A DNA stretch of 59,023 bases from Elizabethkingia argenteiflava (GTDB lineage Bacteria > Bacteroidota > Bacteroidia > Flavobacteriales > Weeksellaceae), in the NCBI RefSeq assembly GCF_009904105.1, contig NZ_JAAABJ010000507.1:1-59023 (forward strand), written 5' to 3'. The notes beneath the pieces were generated by a model that worked only from the letters and a program-made list of their open reading frames with translations, searched no databases and was not told the DNA's origin. The translations under genes and the position numbers were made by a program. Position 1 is the stretch's first letter. Each line of letters starts with the position of its first letter. This document shows positions 35,272-43,121 of the stretch, one piece after another.

Positions 35272-36420
35272 ATGATGACCCAATCCAATCAATTCAGTAA
35301 TAATATAGCATTCTTATTGTTACTTTCAGTGGCAATTTCATGCCTATTGTACTCCTGTAATGATTCTAAAAAAAATAAGGAAGAATTTTCTGATGGCTAT
35401 ACCCTAAAAGGAGATACTATAGTTTTGGCGGGAAATTCAAATATAAAACCCAGGCTGAATTTCAGTACTATATCCGAGCAGTATTTTGTAATGGAATTAA
35501 CTACTGCCGGAATAGTAAGAGCTATACCTACCGCTTATGCGGAAATAGCACCACCATTTGCGGGAAGGGTATTAAAATCTTATGTAAGGCTTGGTCAGAA
35601 GGTGCAACCCGGATCCCCTTTATTAGATATCAGTTCACCCGACTATTTTAATGCGCAAAAAGAATATTTTGATGCCAAGCAAGAATTTCAGCAGGCTACA
35701 CTCAACTTGAAGCGTCAACGGGATTTGCTCAATAATGGTGTAGGGGTGCGACGAGAGTTTGAAGAAGCCGAAACAGAATATATCACTAAAAAATCGGCTT
35801 TATTCAATGCATCCGCAGCTTTAAAGATTTTTAATATTGCTCCCGAAAAAACAGTTTTAGGCAAGCCTCTCACCATTGTATCCCCCATTCGAGGAGAGGT
35901 TCTTACTAATAAAATCGTTAGAGGCCAATATCTTAAAGAAGATGCAGACCCGATTATTGTTGTTGCCGAATTATCCAAAGTGTGGATAGTAGGAGAGGTT
36001 AAGGAAAAAGACATTCGTTTCATTCATACATTGGATGATGTGGAAGTGAAGGTTGATGCTTTCCCCGACAGAATCATCAAAGGAAAGATATATCACGTGA
36101 ATGAGGTGGTAAATGAACAAAGCCGTAGTGTAGAGGTATTGGTAGAATGTGAAAATCTAAATCGCGATTTAAAACCAGGAATGTATGTGACGGTTTTATT
36201 TAAAAATATGCCTGAAAATAGCATACTTATTCCTGCTCAGTCGGTATTTCAAAAAGAGGAAAAACAATTCGTTTTTGTGAAAATTGATGATACGCATTTT
36301 GAGAAAAGACAAATTGAAACGGGTGCTACTTCCAATGGAAAAGTCATTGTTAAGTCTGGTTTGAGAACTGGAGAAGTGATTGTATCGGAAGGAGGGTCTC
36401 TCATGAATAGGGATTACTGA
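35272..36420 (+). CDS. RND efflux periplasmic adaptor (CzcB/CusB-like lipoprotein)
   Basis: A 382-residue membrane fusion protein linking the inner-membrane pump to the outer-membrane channel. The N-terminus is a lipoprotein signal with a lipobox ending 'LLYSC', acylated at Cys29. Next come a lipoyl half-motif ('APPFAGRVLKSYVRLGQKVQPGSPLLDI', core 'GRVLKSYVRLGQKVQPGSP'), a helical hairpin (about 125-185), a second lipoyl half ('IVSPIRGEVLTNKIVRGQ') and a beta-barrel region with 'LKPGMYVTVLF'. No extra His- or Met-rich metal site is obvious. It starts the operon adaptor-pump-channel-barrel. Confidence 0.92.
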   Translation: MMTQSNQFSNNIAFLLLLSVAISCLLYSCNDSKKNKEEFSDGYTLKGDTIVLAGNSNIKPRLNFSTISEQYFVMELTTAGIVRAIPTAYAEIAPPFAGRVLKSYVRLGQKVQPGSPLLDISSPDYFNAQKEYFDAKQEFQQATLNLKRQRDLLNNGVGVRREFEEAETEYITKKSALFNASAALKIFNIAPEKTVLGKPLTIVSPIRGEVLTNKIVRGQYLKEDADPIIVVAELSKVWIVGEVKEKDIRFIHTLDDVEVKVDAFPDRIIKGKIYHVNEVVNEQSRSVEVLVECENLNRDLKPGMYVTVLFKNMPENSILIPAQSVFQKEEKQFVFVKIDDTHFEKRQIETGATSNGKVIVKSGLRTGEVIVSEGGSLMNRDY

Positions 36421-36461
36421 TGGCCAACTAAATTTCACTATAATATAAATGATGGAATAAA

Positions 36462-39400
36462 ATGAATAGATTAATAAATCTTAGTGTAGAAAAGCGTTGG
36501 CTAATGCTGGCCCTGTTTATCCTTTTGGCATTTTTTGGGTACTATTCGTGGAAACAGCTTTCCATAGAGGCCTATCCTGATATTGCCGATGTTACCTCAC
36601 AGGTGGTCACCCAAGTCCCCGGATTGGCTGCCGAAGAGGTGGAACAGCAAATAAGCATTCCTTTAGAGCGCGCATTAAATGGCTTACCTGGAATGCATGT
36701 TATGCGCAGTAAAAGTACATTTGGTTTATCTATAATTACTATTGTTTTTGAAGAAGGAGTAGAGGATTATTGGGCGAGAATGAGGATTCAAGAAAGGCTC
36801 AATGAGGTAGAACTGCCTTATAATGCTGCTCCCGAACTTGATCCGCTCACATCTCCGGTAGGAGAAATCTACCGTTATATTATCGAGAGTCAGGGCGGTC
36901 AGGATTTACGAGAGTTGACCGATCTGCAAAACTTTAGTATTATTCCGCGTATTAAGCAAGTGCCAGGAGTTGCTGATGTGACTAATTTCGGAGGTATTAC
37001 CACGCAGTTTCAGATTGAAATTGATCCTCATAAACTCCAACAATACAAACTTACGCTAAGCGAAATCATTGAAACTATAGAGAATAATAACGTCAATGCG
37101 GGGGGAAGTGTTTTACCAAGAGGAGAGTTAGGCTATGTTATCCGTGGAATAGGATTGGTGAAAAACTTGAAAGATCTAGGAAAAATTGTCGTAAAATCTG
37201 AAAATGGTGTGCCTATATTCCTAAGCGATATGGGCGAATTAAAATACGGTAACTTAGAAAGAAAAGGTGTATTAGGATATACCGATCGGAAGCGTAACTA
37301 TTCAGAAAGCTTAGAAGGTATTGTGCTCCTGTTGAAAGGGCAAAATCCATCCAACGTGTTGAAAGGTATACATGAAGCAGTCGATGAGCTGAATAATGGA
37401 GATTTACCTGAAGGGGTACGCATACATACCGTCCTCGATAGAACCGATTTGATAAGCACCACCTTGGATACTGTGTCGCACACTTTGCTCGAAGGGATGA
37501 CTTTGGTGGTTATCGTACTGATAGTATTCCTTGGTAGCTGGAGAGGAGCATTGCTGGTGGCCATTACGATTCCAATCGCATTGCTTATAGCATTTATACT
37601 CATGCACTTCACGAATATTCCAGCTAACCTACTTTCTCTTGGAGCTATAGATTTCGGTATTATTGTGGATGGAGCTGTTGTTATGATGGAAACTATCTTG
37701 AAAAAACGAGAAGATAATCCAGCAGAAAATCTCAGTGAAAAAAACATAGCACAACGCGCCGCTGAAGTCGCGAAGCCTGTATTCTTTGCTACTCTTATTA
37801 TTATTACTGCTTATTTGCCGCTTTTTGCCTTTGAAAGGGTGGAGAAAAGGCTCTTTTCACCTATGGCTTTTACTGTCGGATATGCACTATTGGGAGCCTT
37901 GGCAGTGGCATTGTTGCTCATCCCAGGATTGGCATATGTAATATACCGTAAGCCTCAAAAACTTTATCACAATCGATGGTTGGAAAAATGGGCGGATTAT
38001 TACCGCATGAGTCTACCTAACATCATGACCAGACCTAAGATAGCGGTAGTTATTCTGATCGCCATTTTAGGGGGGGCATCATTGCTTAGCATTCGCGTGG
38101 GAAAAGATTTTTTACCATCACTGGATGAAGGTTCTATTTGGTTACAGGTACAATTGCCTCCAGGTATCTCGGTGGAAAAGGCTAAAGAGATGAGTGATAT
38201 ACTTAGAGCAAGGACCATGAAGTATGATGAGGTTACCTATATTATGGTGCAGGCAGGGCGTAATGATGATGGTACAGACCCTTGGACAGCTTCTCATTTT
38301 GAAGTGTCTATAGGTATTAAACCCTACCGGGAATGGAAGAATGGTAAAACAAAAAATGATCTTATTGAAGAATTAGCAAAGGAATACGAACAAATGCCTG
38401 GATTTACTATAGGTTTTTCTCAACCCATGATAGATGGGGTTATGGATAAGATTTCCGGAGCCCATAGTGAGCTTGTCGTAAAAATATACGGAGATGATTT
38501 TAAGGAAACCCGAAGAATTGCCGAAGAAGTGATGAAAACGCTAAAAACCGTAAATGGTGTAGTAGATTTGGATATTGATCAAGAGCCGCCTTTACCACAA
38601 CTTCAAATACATGCAGATCGTGAAAAAATAGCTCAATACGGTTTGAATGTTTCCGATGTAGCTCAACTTATCGAAGTAGGCATTGGTGGCAAAGCGGTGT
38701 CTCAATTGTTTATCGGAGATAAAGTATACGATATTATTTGCCGGTATAGTGAAAAAAGCCGTAATACACCAGAAAAAATTGCCAATCTAATGCTGACCTC
38801 CTCAACAGGGGCGAAGATACCTTTGTCTCAGGTAGCGAAAGTACAACTGAATACTGGCGAAAGTACCATTACACGTGAGATGAATAAAAGACATCTAACT
38901 GTAAAGTTCAATACGCGTAACAGAGATTTAAAATCCTTAGTGACAGATGCACAAAATGCTATTGAGAAAAACATACAGTACGACCACCATAAATTCAGTA
39001 TCAAATGGGGAGGGCAGTTTGAAAATCAAAACCGTGCTTATCAAAGGTTATCGGTTATTGTACCCTTAGCATTGAGCATTATGTTTATACTGTTGTATGG
39101 AGCATTTGGCTCTTTTCGTCAAGCAGGTTTGTTAATGGGTATCGTACCTTTGGCTCTTTTTGGAGGGATGCTGGCACTGAATGTAAGGGGTATGTCGCTC
39201 AATGTATCTTCTGCCGTTGGTTTTATAGCCTTGTTTGGTGTGGCAATACAGAACGGGGTAATTATGATTTCACATATTAATGAACTTAGAAAAAAAGGTT
39301 ATGATTTACTGAGAGCCGTAATAGAAGGCTCCAGTCACCGGTTTCGCCCGGTACTCATGACGGCAACTGTAGCGGTGCTGGGTTTATTTCCTGCATCACT

Positions 39401-39560
39401 GGCTACGGGTGTAGGTTCAGATGTGCAACGGCCATTGGCCACAGTAATCGTTTATGGATTGCTTTTCTCTACCGCCATTACCCTTTTTGCTTTACCGGTA
39501 CTGTATTATCTTATAGAAAATAAAAGGAATAAAAACCTCAATGAATCAAAATCATTATAA
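36462..39560 (+). CDS. CzcA/CusA family heavy-metal efflux RND pump
   Basis: A 1032-residue inner-membrane proton-driven pump with 12 membrane segments and two large periplasmic loops, the normal size for heavy-metal RND proteins. It begins 'MNRLINLSVEKRWLMLALFI'. The fourth-segment motif 'DFGIIVDGAVVMMETI' has the Asp/Asp/Glu pattern of CzcA-like pumps for Zn2+, Co2+, Cd2+ or Ni2+, rather than a CusA copper or silver motif. The exact ion is not decided by sequence. Base composition falls back to the background level (37201-37260 has 21 G+C in 60). The channel gene follows directly. Confidence 0.93.
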   Translation: MNRLINLSVEKRWLMLALFILLAFFGYYSWKQLSIEAYPDIADVTSQVVTQVPGLAAEEVEQQISIPLERALNGLPGMHVMRSKSTFGLSIITIVFEEGVEDYWARMRIQERLNEVELPYNAAPELDPLTSPVGEIYRYIIESQGGQDLRELTDLQNFSIIPRIKQVPGVADVTNFGGITTQFQIEIDPHKLQQYKLTLSEIIETIENNNVNAGGSVLPRGELGYVIRGIGLVKNLKDLGKIVVKSENGVPIFLSDMGELKYGNLERKGVLGYTDRKRNYSESLEGIVLLLKGQNPSNVLKGIHEAVDELNNGDLPEGVRIHTVLDRTDLISTTLDTVSHTLLEGMTLVVIVLIVFLGSWRGALLVAITIPIALLIAFILMHFTNIPANLLSLGAIDFGIIVDGAVVMMETILKKREDNPAENLSEKNIAQRAAEVAKPVFFATLIIITAYLPLFAFERVEKRLFSPMAFTVGYALLGALAVALLLIPGLAYVIYRKPQKLYHNRWLEKWADYYRMSLPNIMTRPKIAVVILIAILGGASLLSIRVGKDFLPSLDEGSIWLQVQLPPGISVEKAKEMSDILRARTMKYDEVTYIMVQAGRNDDGTDPWTASHFEVSIGIKPYREWKNGKTKNDLIEELAKEYEQMPGFTIGFSQPMIDGVMDKISGAHSELVVKIYGDDFKETRRIAEEVMKTLKTVNGVVDLDIDQEPPLPQLQIHADREKIAQYGLNVSDVAQLIEVGIGGKAVSQLFIGDKVYDIICRYSEKSRNTPEKIANLMLTSSTGAKIPLSQVAKVQLNTGESTITREMNKRHLTVKFNTRNRDLKSLVTDAQNAIEKNIQYDHHKFSIKWGGQFENQNRAYQRLSVIVPLALSIMFILLYGAFGSFRQAGLLMGIVPLALFGGMLALNVRGMSLNVSSAVGFIALFGVAIQNGVIMISHINELRKKGYDLLRAVIEGSSHRFRPVLMTATVAVLGLFPASLATGVGSDVQRPLATVIVYGLLFSTAITLFALPVLYYLIENKRNKNLNESKSL

Positions 39561-39570
39561 AACAAAGCCA

Positions 39571-40860
39571 ATGAAAAAATATATAAAAATAGGATTCAGC
39601 ATGGCTATTATAAACTTGTCCTATACGCTCAGCGCACAGAAAATAGACACTCTGTTTACAAAAAGCAATATAGACTATATCACCTATATAGGTCTTGTAG
39701 GCAAAAATAATCTTGAATATTCTGCAGAGAAATTCAAAATTAAGATGGCAGAAGCGAATATATTGAGTGCCAGAGTATTTCCTGATCCGGAATTTGGTTT
39801 CAGTTTTACAGATAACGGGCAGCGGAGAATGAATATGGGGTATGGTTTTGGTTCAGAACTTTCTTGGACATTGGAACTTGGAGGGAAGAGAAAAGCTAGG
39901 ATAGAGATGGCCCAAAATGAAGCCAAGCTTACGCGGATATTGCTGGAAGATTACTTTCGGAAATTACGGTCGGATGCTACATTAGCTTATTTAACAGGTA
40001 TTTATAACCGCTATTTGCTGGATGTAAAGTTGAATTCGTATCAACAAATGAAAAAACTCGCAGAAGCAGATAGCATACGTTTTAAGCTTGGTGCAATTGC
40101 GCAGGTAAATGCACGACAATCAAAATTGGAAGCAGGTACAATACTTAGCGAAGTATATGCCGCACAAGCAGAATTAAAGAGTTCATTGGTTAATTTATCT
40201 CTTTTTTCAGGTCAAAGACAAAGGTCTAGCTTATTTTATCCTAAAGAAGGTTTTAAAGGCTTTGATAGAAATTTTTTATTACAGGAATTAATAATTATCG
40301 CCCAAAATAATAGGACAGATCTGAAAATCGCTTTGCAAAATAAAAATATTTCCCAAAATATCATTAAGCTCTCTAAAGCCAACAGGGCTCTTGATTTGGG
40401 TTTGTCATTGAGTGTCAGCTATAACTCTTATGTAAAGAATGTTATCGCTCCCACACCGTCATTTACAGCGGTAAACGCAGGTATTAGCATTCCACTTAAA
40501 TTTTCCAATAACCGATCAGGAGAACTTAGAGCGTCAGAATATGGTAAAATCCAAGCAGAAGTCTTATACGAGCAAACCGCGCTTAATATTGAGGCTGAAG
40601 TAACCCAAGCTTTCTATAATTATAAATCTGCGCAAAAACAATTAGCACTTTTCAATACTGGATTATTAGCAGAAGCAAAGGCTATTTTGAATGGAAAAAT
40701 ATACAGTTACAAAAGGGGGGAGACTTCTCTACTGGAAGTTTTAGAAGCGCATCGCACCTACAACGAAGTCCAACAAAACTATTATCAGAGCCTTTATCAA
40801 CATGCTGTGGCGCTTGTGGAATTGGAAAAGGCTGCTGGTATTTGGGATATTAATTTCTAA
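39571..40860 (+). CDS. TolC-family outer-membrane channel (CzcC-like)
   Basis: A 429-residue outer-membrane efflux protein. The ATG at 39571 gives a clear signal peptide (MKKYIKIGFSMAIINLSYTLSAQ), so it is preferred to the upstream ATG at 39541 that overlaps the pump gene. Two similar helical halves (about 60-230 and 255-425) are the usual TolC repeat, with long coiled-coil-like segments. It completes the tripartite complex with the adaptor at 35272 and the pump at 36462. The barrel gene begins 11 bases after its stop. Confidence 0.9.
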   Translation: MKKYIKIGFSMAIINLSYTLSAQKIDTLFTKSNIDYITYIGLVGKNNLEYSAEKFKIKMAEANILSARVFPDPEFGFSFTDNGQRRMNMGYGFGSELSWTLELGGKRKARIEMAQNEAKLTRILLEDYFRKLRSDATLAYLTGIYNRYLLDVKLNSYQQMKKLAEADSIRFKLGAIAQVNARQSKLEAGTILSEVYAAQAELKSSLVNLSLFSGQRQRSSLFYPKEGFKGFDRNFLLQELIIIAQNNRTDLKIALQNKNISQNIIKLSKANRALDLGLSLSVSYNSYVKNVIAPTPSFTAVNAGISIPLKFSNNRSGELRASEYGKIQAEVLYEQTALNIEAEVTQAFYNYKSAQKQLALFNTGLLAEAKAILNGKIYSYKRGETSLLEVLEAHRTYNEVQQNYYQSLYQHAVALVELEKAAGIWDINF

Positions 40861-40871
40861 AAGACAATGAG

Positions 40872-41639
40872 ATGAATAAAAGAATAATATTACTCATAGC
40901 TGTAGTTCTTTGGAAACTCAGTTATACGCAATCGTATAACGATCTCCACACAAGTCTAAAAAAATCAGACTCTATCTTGGATCAACAATTGCTGAACAAT
41001 GAGGTTAAATGGGGAATTAAAGCCGGATGGACCTATAGCAATCTCTATGGAAAGGATCTGGATGATATATTTGCCAGTAATAAAACAGAATTTAAAAATG
41101 GTTTTCAGGCAGGCATATATGTAGATACACGTATATCCAAGAAGTTTGGCTTGATACACGAATTGCTGTTTAGCCAAAAGCGTATCGGAGTAATGCTCGC
41201 CGACACACAATATGGGGATTACACATCAAATCTAAGCCTGTTTTATTTGGATCTTATGCCCGCCAATTTAAACTTTTATATAGGACGTTTCCAGCTCTAT
41301 ACAGGGGCCTACTTGAGCGCGCTTTTAAATGCCAGTGTACAGCGTAAGGATAAAAATGCCAGGATGTTTAAAGACAAAAGTATTTTCGGTGATCCTAAAA
41401 ATGATGAAAGCCAAACACGTTATTTGCAAAAATTCGATTTTGGTGTAAATGTAGGAGTAGAATACGGTTTTGATTTCGGGCTATCCATAGGAGCAAGATA
41501 CATGCATGGATTTACAGATATTTTCCAATATGCCAACACTTATACCAATGGTGAAATCAAAACGGATAATATTAAAATATATAATCGGGGCTATATGCTT
41601 TCGTTGGGGTATGCTTTTGGCAGTAATAAAAGACAATAG
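40872..41639 (+). CDS. Small outer-membrane beta-barrel protein
   Basis: A 255-residue protein with a short signal peptide (MNKRIILLIAVVLWKLSYTQ) and alternating-residue strands such as 'KWGIKAGWTYSNLYG', 'KFGLIHELLFSQKRIGV' and a C-terminal 'YMLSLGYAFGSNKRQ', the look of the Bacteroidota PorT/OMP beta-barrel family (PF13568-like). Its place right behind the RND channel gene suggests regulation with it. Whether it aids metal export, acts as a porin or stabilises the membrane is unknown. Confidence 0.75.
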   Translation: MNKRIILLIAVVLWKLSYTQSYNDLHTSLKKSDSILDQQLLNNEVKWGIKAGWTYSNLYGKDLDDIFASNKTEFKNGFQAGIYVDTRISKKFGLIHELLFSQKRIGVMLADTQYGDYTSNLSLFYLDLMPANLNFYIGRFQLYTGAYLSALLNASVQRKDKNARMFKDKSIFGDPKNDESQTRYLQKFDFGVNVGVEYGFDFGLSIGARYMHGFTDIFQYANTYTNGEIKTDNIKIYNRGYMLSLGYAFGSNKRQ

Positions 41640-41949
41640 AAATATGGTGAAATCTTTTTTACCGAGATCACATAAAGCTACCACTCCGAATGATTTTCAA
41701 AAATATTGTGCATGTATATTTTGATATGATACCATAGAAAAAAATCCTACGGAGGAGCATATTCAAGCCGCTAGTTTATTGTAATGGAGTATGGCTATAG
41801 TATTTTTAGGATTAAATATATTCAATAGGACTCAATAATTAATTTTAACTGAATTTTAAATAAGTTACATTGTACTTCCGAGTACTAAAAAAGTAACAAT
41901 TATTATAAATGAAACGCTAATAAAACAAGGTTATTTTAAGTAAGAATAC
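41640..41949. other. Intergenic stretch right of the metal island
   Basis: About 310 bases without a gene. GTACT, loop TCCG, AGTAC (41872-41885) lies within an outer GTTAC/GTAAC pair (41864-41868 and 41893-41897), possibly a hairpin or regulator site. Nothing else was recognised. Confidence 0.45.
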
Positions 41950-41957
41950 TATCTTTG
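41950..41957 (+). promoter_or_regulatory. -7 promoter box for the SRPBCC gene
   Basis: TATCTTTG lies 17 bases before the ATG at 41975 and matches the consensus. Confidence 0.55.
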
Positions 41958-41974
41958 TTTTCAAATTTTAACGA

Positions 41975-43015
41975 ATGAAGTGGATTAAGTTAATCATTAC
42001 TTTTCTGATCATAATATTTGGAATATATGCCATCTCCATGCTTTTTGTAGAAAAAACAAAAAGCTTTTCTGTGAAGAAAGAGGTTCATTATCCTTTGGAA
42101 AAAGTTTTTCCACAATTTAATAACCTTTGTAATTTATCGCGATGGAACAAATTTGTACAGGATGGCGAATCAGAACTTAGTTTTTCTTTTTATGAACCCT
42201 ATGAAGGAACGGGGAGTTCTATGCGGTTTGTGAATAAAAGAGATTCTGCACAAAGGGGTGATTTGTTTATACGTTATATGATGCCGGGCAGCGGAATAAA
42301 ATATCAGCTATTTAGAAACGGGGATAGTCATCCTTATTATATCGATGTCAAATTTGAAAAGCTTGGAGAAGATAAAACCGAAATCACTTGGTTTGTGAAA
42401 ACGCCGCCTACTCCATATTTAAAGCGCTCTTTAAATTTATTGTATGAAGAGGATTTTATTTCCGCAATAGATAAAAGTATATTATCATTGGATCATGTCC
42501 TAGGCAGTAAAGTGGATAAAGAAAAACGCATAAACTCTATCCAATATAATAAGATTTTTGTAGAAGATAATCAGGAGAAGTTGTTAATAGGGATTAGTGC
42601 AAGCACTCCCACTCGTAAAAATGGAGATTTTTATAATTCTGTGGTGATGAATTATAATCAATTACACACCTTCATGATAAAAGATTTAGAAAAAAAAGAC
42701 GATGAATTTGGAGATCTTCATCTCATGCTAAATAGCGAAGGGCCTAATAATAAAATTTCTTATTTCTGTGGTGTGGAAGTGAGTAAAACCTTTGATATTA
42801 ACGATAATAATTTTAGTTTTAGAACAATCAAACGGGGAAAAAGCATTTCAACCTACTATAAAGGAGACTATGAAGGCATAAAAAAAACAATCACCAACTT
42901 AAAAGAAGAGGCAAAAAAGATGGAGATGTCCACTGGAGAATTGGTAGAAATATTTATGGAGCCTCCTGCTGAAAATAAGGAAGTGATTTTGAAAATTACA
43001 CTTCAGATTTATTAA
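41975..43015 (+). CDS. SRPBCC-domain protein with a GyrI-like C-terminal half
   Basis: A 346-residue protein. An N-terminal membrane segment (about 3-24) is followed by a START/SRPBCC-like domain (about 32-165; 'KEVHYPLEKVFPQFNNLCNLSRWNKF', core 'PLEKVFPQFNNLCNLSRW', then 'LGEDKTEITWFV'). The C-terminal part (about 185-346) resembles GyrI-like or AraC effector-binding domains. Both domains are ligand-binding folds, so it may sense or carry a hydrophobic small molecule. No enzymatic motif was seen. It is between the metal island and sucA and is probably its own unit. Confidence 0.65.
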   Translation: MKWIKLIITFLIIIFGIYAISMLFVEKTKSFSVKKEVHYPLEKVFPQFNNLCNLSRWNKFVQDGESELSFSFYEPYEGTGSSMRFVNKRDSAQRGDLFIRYMMPGSGIKYQLFRNGDSHPYYIDVKFEKLGEDKTEITWFVKTPPTPYLKRSLNLLYEEDFISAIDKSILSLDHVLGSKVDKEKRINSIQYNKIFVEDNQEKLLIGISASTPTRKNGDFYNSVVMNYNQLHTFMIKDLEKKDDEFGDLHLMLNSEGPNNKISYFCGVEVSKTFDINDNNFSFRTIKRGKSISTYYKGDYEGIKKTITNLKEEAKKMEMSTGELVEIFMEPPAENKEVILKITLQIY

Positions 43016-43059
43016 AATGAAGTGGCAACAAAATCAATTCTTTGTATTTTGTGAAATGC

Positions 43060-43090
43060 TTTGGCAACTGCGTTATTATTTGTAATTTTG
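43060..43090 (+). promoter_or_regulatory. Promoter for sucA-sucB
   Basis: TTTG (43060-43063), 19 bases, then TAATTTTG (43083-43090) is a full Bacteroidota promoter. The sucA ATG follows after about 31 bases. Confidence 0.65.
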
Positions 43091-43121
43091 CAACATTATA
43101 AAAAATAGATATAAGGTAATA

